A stretch of 64,000 bases of DNA from Tamarix chinensis (lineage: Eukaryota > Streptophyta > Magnoliopsida > Caryophyllales > Tamaricaceae), in NCBI GenBank assembly GCA_030549775.1, contig CM060171.1, positions 147,146,859 through 147,210,858 on the forward strand, written 5' to 3'. Position numbers and translations under genes: made by a program. Under the pieces are notes generated by a model, which had not been told where the DNA came from, made no database searches, and worked only from the letters and a program-made list of their open reading frames with translations. The stretch's first letter is position 1. The number at the start of each line of letters is the position of its first letter. Shown here in pieces: positions 35,034 through 47,851 of this stretch.

Positions 35034-38011
35034 TGTAACAACCCCCTTTTTAGAACTTGAAAATATTTTTAAAAAAGAGTTGATTGTGGAAACTAAATCA
35101 TTAAAAACATAGGGTGTTAACGCCACACTTAATATAATCCAGTTCCTCTACCTTTCTTACAATATGTCTTAAGGCTAAAACATTTATCCGCTTAAATTAA
35201 GAATAACAATTAATAAGAAGCAGAGAAAGATTTCATTAAAATATTAAATTGTTCCGATAACAAAAGATCGGAAAAAAGAGTTACAATTGACAAGGGAAAG
35301 AAATGCATAATGAGACATAAGAGTTCAAGGGATATTCAAATCAAAAGATGCCGTAATGGACACCAGATATTCCTAACTCTCGACCCCTACCAAAATTCAT
35401 TAAGTTGTACCCTCAAAATACTCCTGCAAAGTAAAGACTATCTATTGAATAGGCAAAAGACCATAAAATGGAACCCATCAGTACAACAATACTGAGTAAA
35501 TCAATACACAATACTAAGCATGCAAATATTACATGGAGCAAATAGAAGTTAACACAAAGTATCATGGTATAACACGTTAAATAGTACATATCATAGCTAA
35601 GTGCCACATTCATATCATAACTCATATCATACCATATGCCACATATTTATCATATCAAACTTAACCATATTATGACTATTTCATTAATTCAATTACACTA
35701 AGAGAGTCCTACAAAGGGAAACACAACCCATAATTAAGAACTTTAACAATAACCACCCTATATCACTTATAATATGATAAGGAAGAACCAAGACAATTAC
35801 CAACCAATATACCAAATCCAAATAGTGCACATATGCAACTATCAAACCAAAATATCCAAATCAAATAGAGCACGGAGGCAACTACCAAACTAACAAACCA
35901 CAGCAATCCATTTAAATCCTTATACACCAATTCTTTCCATTTTTAATTACTTGAAGGGAAACAATAATAAACCGAAAACATATAAAGTATACTAGTCATA
36001 CTAGTGTACTAAAGCAACAGAGCATCCTTCCAATTTGTAACCTAGAGACATACAAATACTCTGTTCACACTGATGCAACAAGGCAACATAATATCCTTCT
36101 ATCCTAGCACACCTAATCCTTAAGTATCGATACCCCCTATGGTGCCCGTAGGTCACCTATAGAGTATACTAAGACCTTAGTCAAAATGCTGAAGCATCCG
36201 ACAAACCACCAAACCAAATCAATGGCTCCTACCTTGTCTCTAGGATAGCTAACCCTAAAGAGCAAAAATTCCCAAATCTCAAGGTCTTCTATTTTAAATA
36301 TTAATATCTTAATAAGGTTATCATAAAATATCTCATAATGAATAATGATTCCAATTCCATACTTAACTATTGTTCCTTTATTTTTAATAATTTAAGTCGG
36401 CAATAAGGTCAACAATCCAAGTCAAAGTAAAAGTCAACACTAAAATCAACCTAGAAATCCATTAAAGCATTCTTAGTCCAATTATTTATACTTTTAGGCA
36501 TAATTATCTACAAATGACCAAAATGCCCTTATATGTTATTTACGCAATAATTTTCCACTTTACTACCAATTATTATTAGAATTAAACAAAATTTATGGTA
36601 TGAATAAATAATAATAAAACAGGTACATTAATATAAAATTACAATTATAAAAAATTTCAAATGTGAAAAAATTCCCATTATGCCCCTAAAACACAAGTAA
36701 GCCCATTTAGCATATAAAACCTTAATCATGCATAATTATTTTACCACAACAACTCTATTCTAGCATGCTATCATACATATATTAAAATATATAAATTTAA
36801 CATGCTCTTGCATAAAAAAATACATAGTCACATGCTTAGAGAAATTAATAACAATCCATAGTGCATCTGTATTTTTTTATGAGATTATAAGGAAGCATAA
36901 GTTACACATAAGTATAGCATAGGAAACACCAAACTTGCTATCACATAATTTTTACATATTTAGTAGGAGTATATGGGTTATTTCTTTCCAAGCACAAATA
37001 GAAAATTAAATTAGAAAAAACACCAAAAGAACTTCAGCGCCTTCTTGAATGACAAAGGACAAAGTGGTTAAGTATGTAAGGTGATGGAGTGTATTTAGGT
37101 TGAATGAAGTTATAAAAGCCAAGCAATCAACCAACGGATGAGGGAGGTGATGGTGTGCAGGTCCAAGTTCATTTTAAGCATGGGGAATGCAAGTGAAGAA
37201 TATTGGGTGCAAGAAAATCGAAAAAGGACACAACTAGCATAGGTAGAAAGTATAAGAAAGTAAGTTTGGTTTAAATTTTGGTTGAATCTATAAGTCAATG
37301 GTCAACTGGATACAAAATCTGATCATGGAAGGGTAGAGAAGGAATTTCATGCATAAACAGTAATTAAGATTTATGGATTATTTTTAGTTGTGGAAAGATC
37401 AATAAAGAGGATAAAATTAAAAAAAAAAATTAGCAAGCAAGCTCATAAAATTACCAAAAATTATGAAAGCTCTTAAAATAATATCTTAAACTCACATGTA
37501 GCATTTTATGAATTTACAACAGAATTTGATATGTAAAATAATGATCTGACTGTGAATTAACAAGCTTACAAGGTAATTATAAAAAGAAATACCAAAACTA
37601 TTCCTAAAATCACGAAACTTTCTAGATCATCGTATTTACTCATTTGAAACCTAAATATAATTTTTCAGAATTTTTAACACACATTTTATATGATTTTTAG
37701 CCAGCATACCTTAATTATATATTTTGCTTATAAAATTCAAAAGGAATAACAAACACCAATAAAATTAAATTAACATTTCTAGATTTACATTTCACCCCAT
37801 TTAGGACAAAAAAAAAATTTAAGAATATTTTTCGATGCGTAACTCAAATTTTCATAGATATGAATAGTATTTTATAAGGACAGTACGTCTACCCGCAAAA
37901 TCACAATTATTACAGAATCACCCAAAATAATCTCAAAGCCATAAAATATCCTACAATAATTTATTTAATCAATTGCACATAATTAGAACTAGTTAAAAAT
38001 AGGGTATTACA
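35034..38011 (-). mobile_element. Solo LTR, 3.0 kb, in the DPMS2 upstream region
   Basis: On the minus strand it starts TGTAATACCC (38011) and ends GGGGGTTGTTACA (35034). Flanks ATTAG (35029-35033) and ATTAT (38012-38016) differ at one base, a slightly decayed 5-bp duplication. It carries the blocks shared with the other large LTRs: stem-loop 1 (36238-36260), the 'cttaagtatcgatacccc' block (36119-36136), and a degraded stem-loop 2 near 35127. It has no internal region or coding sequence. Its position suggests it lies in an intron or just upstream of DPMS2, in the same orientation as that gene. Confidence 0.82.
36238..36260 (-). other. Conserved LTR stem-loop 1 (copy)
   Basis: On the minus strand CTTTAGGG faces TCCTAGAG around loop TTAGCTA, with two G-U pairs. 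It is equivalent to 5938, 16560 and 57850 and is a natural intermediate between their stems. Confidence 0.6.
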
Positions 38012-38285
38012 ATTATTGCCTATACTTGCCAAAATACTGATATTAAATAAAATAATTAGATCACACTGCAACAGCAACACCACGACATATTATTTATCGT
38101 TTGTGATACTATATTACAGTGACTGCCACTGCAGTAAAATGGGAAGGTAGTTCAGAGCCTAATATTTGAAGGACCCTAAACATTTCGTTTGAGTTCATCG
38201 TTAGTGCATTTGGTTGCTATTCATGATCAAGAAATGATAATCCAGGGAACTACAATAAATAGAAAAACATTATACTGAAGGGTTC

Positions 38286-38507
38286 CTAGATCCTAGCAAG
38301 GAAGGTACAAAGTAGAACAATCACATAGAATAGAACTCCCTCCCATCCAGAATACCTTCGTGTTTTTCCAAGATCAGATAAAACAAGAGGTTTAACTACT
38401 TCCATCAAGTGCCAACCATCTGACAGAAAGAACGCCATATATATGAATCTCCTCTCCTTGCTGACAAATTTTACAATATCCAAGAACACACTAAACATCC
38501 ACCAAAT
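38286..38507 (-). CDS. Exon of an unidentified membrane protein or small protein
   Basis: On the minus strand a good acceptor (CTATTTTTCCAG) precedes an open frame IWW then MFSVFLDIVKFVSKERRF, IYMAFFLSDGWHLMEVVKPL, VLSDLGKTRRYSGWEGVLFY and VIVLLCTFLARI, ending TAG at 38286. If translation starts in this exon the product is 70 residues, with a hydrophobic C-terminal segment that could span a membrane. I do not recognise the family. Upstream sequence to 39843 shows no further clear coding exon, and a 5' UTR-like exon lies at 39844-40060. It could be a small gene, a terminal exon, or an alternative exon of DPMS2. It has no frameshift and its composition is gene-like. Confidence 0.45.
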   Translation of the reverse strand: MWWMFSVFLDIVKFVSKERRFIYMAFFLSDGWHLMEVVKPLVLSDLGKTRRYSGWEGVLFYVIVLLCTFLARI

Positions 38508-39843
38508 CTGGAAAAATAGTCAGTCTCATAAAGAAAATTGTTGAGCCAACGAAGAATCCTTCAAATAGAATATGCAACACTCGAACAGGTGACAGTTCAT
38601 TCGCTATCCTTAATATCCTATATTTGTATGATTATTTTGGATAATAACATTTTCATTTACCAGCAGTAATCTACATTCATGAAGTTGACAGTAATCAAGG
38701 CAGCTCCTCAGGAGTTGAAGCAGAATCACAAACTATTTCAGATCAGAGCTTTGGAATACACCAATAATTCCATATCAAAATAAAGACTTTTTAAGTCCAG
38801 AAGAGTTACATTTACTTGGGGCAATGCCGCGTCCACCCAGTATCATGCTGAGAATGAAATTGTGAAATTAATTATGCAACATGTTCTTCAAGAATGTATT
38901 GCTGGGAGACAGGTGATGAGCATCATTGCATCAAAGATGAAATTAGCAGTAATGAACCATGGGAATTAGGACTAACAAGTAACAACTAAAGAAAACTATG
39001 GCAGGAAAAACAAAAAGGATAAGAGCAATGATAGACAATCAAGGGCACCACAGAGACAAGCTTCTGTGATGCATCACAAAAAGGCTCCAACAAGTATGAT
39101 ACAACAAATCGACAATGAGATTTGCTTGTTCCTTCGTTCACTATTAGAGTGTGAAGTTGAATTTATAATAATTGATTCTAGAATTTCATAGGACATGTCC
39201 ATATGTAGACAAAACAAAATTCTAGCAAATAAAGGGGAATGCTTCCCCTTCAGGCTCCTCACTCCATCATTTGGCCTCCCACAATGCTACAAATCACTTC
39301 CTTTTTTCAGTCTCCCACCAAGTTATTGAATTCTAAAACTCAGTTCTAGTGTTTCAGCAGATATGAGTATCATTTTGATAAATGCAAGACAGACTAAAGA
39401 AACTTTTTTCAGAACAAAGAAAAATGCATCTCTGTGAATGATTACACGCATCAGTTACATGCAACGGCAGAGCGAATATTTTGGCTCCGTCCGGCATCCA
39501 TGTGATAGATATCCGTAGCACATAGATAAATCATTGTTATAAAAGTCAAATTTTACTGTAGTATTACACGTTACATTGATCGGACAAGTATGAACTTCCA
39601 CAGTGCTAAGCTCATAGTCGGAAGATCAAACCATGGTAGCATAATCACTAATGGTATAAATTATATCTTTCTCTACAAAGTTCACTACACAATCATGCAC
39701 ACTGATCTAAATTAGATTTTCTGCAAGAACAAACGGCCCATTCGCCACTTGCAGATACATCCAGGCTAACAAATTGAATCAATTGAACAAATCAATCACC
39801 AAAATTGAACCTCTACTTTTTCAGAAATTGAATCATTACCAAC

Positions 39844-40060
39844 CTCTCCTCCGTTCCCGTGAAACAAATCGGCCGGCCAACTGCAGTGAGAATTCGACCA
39901 ACGGAGAGGCAGAAAGAGAGGGATCAGAAAAGGATAGAGACCGAGTGGAATATAGAAAAATTCTGTCGAGGGAGATGCACAGGTTTGGGGAAGTCGCAAA
40001 CCCGCACGCTGCAAGTGCCGAATGGCCCAAAATAGCACTCAATTGTATAAAAGCTAACCC
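39844..40060 (-). other. Probable 5' untranslated first exon
   Basis: On the minus strand this is a relatively GC-rich block with CTCTCT runs (for example 'cctctctttctgcctctcc'). It ends at a donor-like GGAGAG then GTTGGTAATG at 39844/39843. Beyond 40090 the sequence becomes very AT-rich. The pattern fits the first, non-coding exon of a minus-strand gene, either DPMS2 or the exon at 38286-38507. Open frames on both strands here are short and unlike any family I know. Confidence 0.4.
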
Positions 40061-40833
40061 ATTCCGCATAAAGTCTAACCCAACAAAACTTTAAAACTTT
40101 CGCAATGATCTAATCTAAATAAAATTAATCCAACTTGAATGTAACTTGTAATCCAAGTTAATCTAAAATGTGATGTCGATTTGGTTCGTGGTTAACTCGA
40201 TATCAACCTAATTTATGGTCAATCTAATTTGATAAGATAAAATTCGATATTAAGCCATAAAAATAATATAAAAAATACACATATTTTATTATACATTTAA
40301 AGTTTTTAAAGTATATTATTTTATAAATTTTACTAATTTTTTTATACTTATCGTTATCGTGGAAATCTTTATTCGTCAATAATATATTAATTTATTCAAA
40401 TGTTTTGCACAATATTAAAATTCATAATAATAAATAATTAGTAATTAATAACACATTTTTAATTATATATCTAAAGTCAAACTTAAAGTATTTAGTTTAA
40501 CCCAAACCCAAAATTATCATATATAGAATTAGCTAAATTTTGATTTGACTCGATTCATCAAACCTTGAAATGACCTAAATTATCAAGTTAATCCATCATG
40601 ATCCGAATCCAAACTAATTCAACCCGAACCCAACTCAACCCTTTAAATTAACCAAAAATGACCCAAAACAAAAACCAACCTGAACCCAATCAAATAAATT
40701 AACTTGATACAACCCTAATATACAATGATCCAAAACCAACCTAACTCGACGAGATTAATAAAAATAGCCCAAACTCAACCCATAATCAACCTATAAAAAT
40801 ATCTCTTGAGTTTATTCAACCAAAAAATATAAC
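40061..40833. other. AT-rich intergenic DNA, no gene
   Basis: It contains many 'aaccca/gaaccc' words (40500-40800), similar to degenerate repeats of hAT-like subterminal DNA, but no boundaries could be set. Confidence 0.4.
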
Positions 40834-41183
40834 AAAAGTGTATTTAAAGGTATAAGACTTGGAGTTGTTCCTATAAAGGCATAAACATTTTTGAATTTCT
40901 CATGAAGACATAAACATTTAAACTTTTTTTTCCTTTAAAAAACATTTTGAGAATGAAAATTTAAGGCATAAAAATTTAGAATTTGTTCCCATTGAGACAT
41001 AAATGTCCAGAATTTGTTCTCATTAAGGCATAAATAAAAATTATCTATAATTTAAAGTTTTCTTTTATAAACATTATGCCTTAATGGGAATAAACTTTGA
41101 ACATTTATATATTTATGGGAAATTTAAAGACATTTATGCCTTTATGGGAATAAACCTTAAATGTTTATATTAAATACACTTTT
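40834..41183. mobile_element. 350-bp inverted-repeat (foldback) element
   Basis: The left arm starts AAAAGTGTATTTAA and the right arm ends TTAAATACACTTTT. Inside, 'cctataaaggcataaacatt' (left) matches, in complement, 'tttatgcctttatggga' (right). The arms extend over about 130 bases each with mismatches, so the whole could fold into a hairpin. No coding sequence is present. The flanks ATAAC and ATACA are not a clear duplication. MITE-like; class not determined. Confidence 0.6.
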
Positions 41184-42474
41184 ATACAACATTTTAGCAT
41201 CCTTACTCACATCAATTTGCTTCGATGGGGAGGAGAAAAATAAGAGAACTAGAGAGAAAACACTCAACACTTGAGGGGAATGTATATGAAATGAGAGAAA
41301 ATAAGGATAAGAATGAGATAATAGGGTCAGGGGATTAACAAGCCACAATTTCCTCTATTTCTGATCCTTAGCATATCAAAAATACACCAAAAGAATGGGA
41401 ATGAGTGGAAAAGAGCGGCGTTGCCCAAATAAGTGAGGGCATGCCTTAGCTTGGAGGATAATGTCAACCTAACCTTACACAAGAGAGGAAAGGGACAAGA
41501 GAGAAGGTGTAAATAGAGGAAATAAGTTGCAGCTTCCCTTTACACTCCTAAGTATGCAAATTAGAATCGTACAATGGAGGAGAGAGGTAGGTAAGAAGAA
41601 AATATAAGTTTAGACCATTAAAAGCCAATTTGATAATCTAATTTTAATCATCCAAAATTAGCTAAAATTTCTCATAAATACTCCAAAAAATGATTTATGA
41701 ATCAGGACCAACATAAACAAGAACTTTTAGAGCCATAGGAAAAATATTAAAATAAAATGAACTTGAAAACACAATGTAGAAAAGCTAACTATTTGGTTAA
41801 TCACAATGGATTGATTGATAGGACTCATCAATTGGTATGTTAGCAACTAGTTTTCTAAATCTTTACGTTTGAAGAAGCCTTTTAAAAGCATAAATGAATC
41901 GATTAATACTCCCCAAAACTAGTCAACTAGTTTTTTAGGAAATCAAGTATACTCCATTTTTAAATCCTTTCCAAAACCTTATTAAAACCAAACTTCAAAC
42001 ACACATTTATACCATAATTGCACATCTTTTAAAGGATTTAACTACCCATATATCCTCTTTTTTTTTTGTAAAGATTAAGCCCACAAAAAACATCAGGATT
42101 GAAACCCTAATACTTATGGAAGCATACAAGATTGGATACAAACTTAGCTATGGATTTTTTGAGCATATTTAGATGGATACCTAACAATTTATCATAATAC
42201 TAAATGATAAAAGTTAAAATTTGGAATGCATTTCATAAGGTACTATAATAATTTTTTTTAAAATAGCTTCAAAGCACACAATAGTTTGTCCTCCAAATAC
42301 TTATAAAATTGGTTAAGCAAGTTGTTTTTGGGTCTAACGAGCTAAAATAACCTTGCCAAACCCACACATAGTCTAATATCCCTATGCTTATTCTTATCTT
42401 CTATAATCCACAAACATATTTGAAACCCATTTATTTGAGTTATCTTTAAATAATTTTTACATGCACAAACTTAG
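41184..42474. other. Intergenic, nothing recognised
   Basis: No open frame with family resemblance, no LTR ends and no repeats that could be bounded. Ends at the gypsy 5' LTR (left flank CTTAG at 42470-42474). Confidence 0.4.
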
Positions 42475-43878
42475 TGTTATACCCCAAATTTTTAGCCAAA
42501 CCTAATCCCGAGTAATTAATATCGTAACTTAATTCTAATCTATATATATTAAAAAAATAGAGTTGTCTAGCAGATAATATACAGACAAATTTTCCGCCTA
42601 AACTATATCCATTATTACTAATCATAAATTACTACTGCCATTCATTATTGCTAATTAATAAAGTAGAATAACAAATGAAATATGATACATATAAAAATAT
42701 AATTCATCACAGTGTATTAATTGAAGATGAGTTGAACATTTTATCTGCTCATTTAATGAAGTGCATAAACAGAAGCCTATTCGTCTGCTATGATATAATT
42801 ATAGATTATACATTCGATTATGTATAGAAAAATGTATATCCATTACTACTAATCTGCCATGTTGTCATATAGCTATTCATCTCCATACCTGCATATCCAT
42901 TCGACTATATATATTACTGCAAGTTTATATATCACAATACATTCGAATATATTTAAAATATAAATAATTATATATTATACATTCAACTATGTATAGAAAA
43001 ATACACATCCATTATTACTTATGTGCCATTTAATGCACACCTGCAAGTTTAATATATAAATAATTATAGATTTTACATTCAACTTTGTACAGAAAATTAC
43101 ATATCCATTTTTACTAATCTGCCATTTAATATTCCTCTATGTATAAATAAATACCTAAACATTTCGTCTTCTCATTTAATGAAGTGCATAAATAGCCGAG
43201 CAACAGTCTATTCATCTGGTGGCATATATCTATTCATCTGCTGCAATCAATAGAATGTAACTATTCCTCTCCTATGTGGAATAAAATTATCAAGTATACT
43301 ATGCATAGAAAAATGCATATCCATTATTACTAATATGCTATTTAATGAAGCACTGCTCGATGTATAAATACCTGAACATCTCATTTGCTATTTTGAAGGG
43401 TCAGATCCCTCTTTGTATGCGTGTTAATAAAATGTGTTGCCATTTAATAAACTTATCAAGTATACAACAGTCTATTCATCTGCTACCATTAATAAAATGT
43501 AACTATTCATCTCCTATGTGGAATAAAATTATGAAGTGTTTTCTCAATTAAATACCTAAACATATGTGGCAACTATTCATCTCCTACATACTATTCATGT
43601 CCCGCATATTAATATATAGATAATATAAATCATTAATACACCAAATGAAGTGCATATATATAATATAAATCATTAATACACCAAATTCATATAACTATTC
43701 ATCTACTGCCATACAACTACCCATCGGCAACCATTATTAAAATGCAACTATTCATGTCCTTCATAATAATTAGGTAATTAATTAATTAATATTATTATTA
43801 AAACAAAGTGGATATATATAATTAGAGGCCAGACAACAAATGAAAACATATGGCATAAGTATAAGAGGGAAAAAAGCC

Positions 43879-45235
43879 ATAAGCATTCAAGTTTACCAAC
43901 GGCACCTACATATACTCTACTAAACCAAATTCATCCATTAGAAGATCGTTGGTGCATAATGGTCAGATTTGTACGAGTTTATGAAAAATTAAAGTATGTG
44001 AAGCCAATATCAATGGAATTTTTCTTCTATGATCGAGAGGTAAACAATATAACATTAGACTGCATTTTATATAAATCGTATGCTTATAATGTAATTTTTC
44101 TGCAACATATATTTTTTACTAACTGAACATAATACATGATATTTAGGGCGTCCAGATTCATGCATATGTTAGGCAACCATTAATTGGTGTTTAAAAAACA
44201 AAATATCAAGAAGGTTGCATTTATTCATTCAGTAACTTCTTCGTTGAACCAAATGACTATCATTTAAAGGCAGCACAACACATGTATAAAATCAAATTTG
44301 TTTCGGGGACAGTTTCATTCGAAGTATTTGATGAAGGTTTCCCCTGTTTCATGTACACGTTGAAGTCATTTATGACACTCAAAGAAGAGAAAGTGAACAA
44401 AAAATTGTTGATAGGTGAGTAATTATGTGTCATGATAAAATTATATACTACATATGTAGTGAGTTAATCTAATATTTTTAGATTATTGTTTATTTAATAG
44501 ATGTCATAGGTAAGATTGTGAAAATGAAGCCTGAAGGCATTCGTGAGAACCAAAATAAGAACTTGACCAAGTTCATGGATATTTTGCTAGAGGACTTTGA
44601 GTGAGTAGAAAGAAGAAAGAACTTATGATATTATTGTTAACATGTATAACAGTTGCATAAAAAATCATATTCTTACTTTCTGGTTCTGATTGTAGGAAAG
44701 AGAAGCTGGAATGTCGACTTTGGGGTGATGAAGTTGACCAACTTTAAAAAAAAATTTAGGGTGATTATATGGAGCTAGTGGTAGTTTTGTTTTATATGTT
44801 CAAGCCCAATAATTTTAGTGGTATTTTTACTAACAATTATTCACAACTAAATGTCATATAAAAACTGCAGCATCATTTGTTTGTAAAATTTATTATTTCC
44901 CTATGTTATATGGATTGTGAAGGTATCCAATATTTTTCATATCAGTAAATTACTAATTAATGAGGAAGTTGATGAAATAATTGACTTTAGGTCAAGGTGA
45001 GTTCTCCTTATGAATTCATGTTCCCATTATTGTTTTTTTTATATTAAGTAATTATAAAGTAGTTTATTGATATTATTCAATTTTCCCCAAAGGTTACTAT
45101 TGCATGATGGTGGTTCTAGCATTTTGATAAGAACTGAGTTATATGAAGTTTACTCAAAGGATGAGGATGATTTTCAAGTGAAGAAAATTGATCAACTTCA
45201 GTCAGGTCCTGTGAGTAACTACAATATCTCTTACG
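43879..45235 (+). pseudogene. Helitron RPA70-like single-strand DNA-binding protein
   Basis: Exons with good splice sites are visible: to 44039, 44147-44414, 44501-44600 and from 44696, with later exons around 44915-44998 and from 45094. Translations include NQIHPLEDRWCIMVRFVRVY, MEFFFYDREGVQIHAYVRQP, CIYSFSNFFVEPNDYHL, KLECRLWGDEVDQL, NEEVDEIIDFRSR and LLLHDGGSSILIRTELYEVY. This order matches the OB-fold RPA1-like (DUF223-type) proteins carried by plant Helitrons, which are thought to bind single-stranded DNA during rolling-circle transposition. There is an in-frame TAA soon after the LIGV motif, and a stop/shift at the A-run near 44745. No start codon is obvious. Non-functional as it stands. 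Confidence 0.78.
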
Positions 45236-45416
45236 GAACTATTGGAAGTGGAAATGATGGTTTTTCTATACTTTATATTCCTAATGATTTATTGATCAAG
45301 TCCACCGGAGATCCATTACATGATATTGTCCATAGCACATATCCATCTTTCAAAGGCTCGATGACTAATAAAAATTATTTCAAGGGCAGATGCATATTGG
45401 CACCAACTAGTGATGT

Positions 45417-46273
45417 TGATGCGTGCACGGTTAGAGTTTTAGATTTAGATGGAGTTTATATCGAGTATTTGATGAGTATGGATTATGGAGGTTGATGATG
45501 GGGATTCGAAGGGGTGGATGATGATGGAACATGAGGTAGAAGGATAAATTAATCTTTAAACCACACAGAAATAAAGATTAAGGTTTCGAGAACAAAATCG
45601 TTCACACAGATTCGGTTTTGTTTCGAGACGATTCGAAACAAATCATTCACACAGATTCGACTTGTTACGAGATGAATCCACACAAAATTCAGGTTTTAAG
45701 CAATGCTTAAGGTTGTTCTTCTTATTCAAGTTGTATCTTTCTACTCGGGTTCCTATGGTTTATATAGCCAAGGAACCGAGCATCTTTTCAAAATATTACA
45801 AGCAAATTCCCTCCCAAAAGCATTAATTCCCTTAAGACTAACTAGTTAATATTTAGTCACTAATTGACTAAAAGTAAATAACAATAACTCCCTCCCAAAA
45901 GAAATAATTCCCTTAAGACTATCTAGAAGATATTAAATGATCTAGCTACTAAAAACCTTATTTGACTCAAAATAAAAATAATAATAAATGACTGAAGACT
46001 AGCTAGAAGATATTAAATGATCTAGCTACTAACAACCTTATTTGACTCGAAATACAAATAATAATAAATTACTTAAGACTAGCTAGAAGATATTAAATGA
46101 TCTAACTACTAACAACCTTATTTGATTCGAAATAAAACTCAAAATAAATGACTTAATATTAATGTTACGCTAACTAAAGAATGTTGCATACAACCCATGC
46201 ATGCACCTCCATGTTTATGTATCTGCGTGGAGTAGCGTAACCATCTATGTCATGTGACTCTGCTCCCGCATCA
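45417..46273 (-). repeat. LTR of the Gag-only element (3' LTR in its orientation)
   Basis: 857 bp, ends TGATGCG/CGCATCA. It contains three ~79-bp tandem units (about 45917-46140) starting 'agactagctagaagatatta'. Direct repeat of 47852-48709. Confidence 0.95.
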
Positions 46274-46283
46274 TTCTCCCCAG
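46274..46283 (-). other. Polypurine tract of the Gag-only element
   Basis: CTGGGGAGAA on the minus strand, abutting the 3' LTR. This is the expected primer site for plus-strand synthesis. Confidence 0.75.
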
Positions 46284-46391
46284 GTTGGTTTGAATTTGTC
46301 CTCAAATTCACAACTTTGATGAGGAATAGCAAACACTAAAGGACATATTCTTCAACATGATACTTATCCTTGTATTCTTTGAATATCTCCT

Positions 46392-47795
46392 TCACAATAA
46401 AGTTATCTTTGAAAATCCTCCAATGCCTCTTAAGCCTTGACATCGGATCTTCAATGAACATAAACCAAATGCATGGGGTACATTATAGTTCATTTTCTTC
46501 TTCACATCACATATGTCTTCATGGACATTATACACCTTCAAACTCACCATGTTTTTTTCTTCAATTTGCTTCGAATGATACAAGGGTTCCATGATAACAT
46601 TTGCTCCATAAAAACACAAGGAGAATATAGGATAATAATGCACATCATTCTCCACATAATCAATGTGATGCATGTAAAAACTTGGTTTCCCTTCTTCCGC
46701 TTCAATGGTAGTAATAGCATGGCTGTCTTCATTATTACATACTTGATTTTCTTCCTCATTCACACTTTCTTTTTCTTCCCTTTTAATCTCCTCAATTTCT
46801 CTTAAGGTCATAGCTCTTTGATTAGGACACTCTTTAGCATAATGACCATAACCTCTACATTTAAAACATTTTCTACTTTTACCTTCAATCTCCTTAACTT
46901 TATAGTTCTCCATGCGTGGCTTAATATCTTTTTCTTCTATGATAATGCTCGAATTTGATGGCATAAAAGTCGAAGATAATGAGGCTTCATTCGACAAGGA
47001 AGATGAAGGTTTGGAGAATATCTTAGGCCTTTTAAGTTTCCTTTCAAATTTTACAGCAAGCTTGACGATATCTTCAAGTGTATCATATAGAGAAACTTCA
47101 ACTTTATCTCTAATGTTGAAATTCAATCCTCCAAGATATCTTGCACAAGTTTGTTCTTTCCTCTCTTGTACATCACATATCAAGGATAACTTTTTAAAGT
47201 TCCTTTTATATTCTTCCACACTTGAATTCCCTTGCTTCAATGTCATCATTTTGATGAAGTTGTCTTGCTCAAATTCTCTTGGGATGAATTTTCTCTTCAT
47301 GTGCTTCTTCAATTTCTCCCATGATCGGATTTTCGTTTTCCCTTATCTTTTTCTTCTCCGTTTCAGATTGTCGTACCATACTCTAGCAAATTTCTTCAAC
47401 TTCAATATTGTTATACGACATCTCTTCTCATCATCGATCTCCTTATACTCAAAGATCGACTCCACGTTTTGCAACCATTCAAGGAACAACTCCGGGTTGA
47501 GATTACCCTCAAAGTCGGGTAAGTCAAAACGGATCCCCTTCTCTACGTCGTCATATGTCCTCCTAGAGGACTCATGTGCCCTTCCGTAGTCTCCTACACT
47601 TTCTTCTTCCCCTTCTAACCGATGCGATGTTCTCCTCATATGCTCTACTTCGATTGGCTCTCTTCGGTAGGGTTGTTGCACATGTGACCCTTGTGCTTGG
47701 GAAGCTTTGATTCTTCCCATACGGATCTTGACATCCTTAAAATCTTCCGGTAAGGCTTTGAGAATATCTCTCAACTCTTCTTCTTGACTTGCCAT
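46392..47795 (-). pseudogene. gag polyprotein gene with one internal stop
   Basis: 468 codon positions from the ATG at 47795 (MASQEEELRDILKALPEDF) to the stop at 46392, all in one frame except a TAA at 47343-47345. The Retrotrans_gag-type core spans roughly residues 75-225 (FDLPDFEGNLNPELFLEWLQ, RVWYDNLKRRRK, FEQDNFIKMMTLKQGNSSVE, YLGGLNFNIRDKV). A CCHC zinc knuckle CFKCRGYGHYAKEC follows in the downstream part. The protein would form the capsid and package RNA. The stop lies in a lysine/arginine-rich linker, where one base change from a Lys codon would create TAA. It may be a simple inactivating change. A C-terminal extension of about 150 residues after the zinc knuckle has no domain I know. 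Similar to gypsy-type Gag proteins. Confidence 0.88.
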
Positions 47796-47836
47796 GGTTG
47801 GTCTTGAAGAATTTGTTCACTCTAACCACAACCTTG

Positions 47837-47848
47837 GCTTTGATACCA
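47837..47848 (-). other. Primer-binding site of the Gag-only element
   Basis: TGGTATCAAAGC on the minus strand, three bases inside the 5' LTR. It matches the initiator-methionine tRNA type TGGTATCAGAGC with one difference. Confidence 0.85.
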
Positions 47849-47851
47849 AAT

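Noticed and set aside
39774..40094. A plus-strand 106-residue frame
   Set aside because: Overlaps a block that looks like a minus-strand 5' untranslated exon. No family resemblance, and other frames on both strands are similarly open.
46912..47589. A 225-residue plus-strand frame
   Set aside because: Antisense shadow of the gag gene of the minus-strand element, whose zinc knuckle, primer site and purine tract fix the true orientation.
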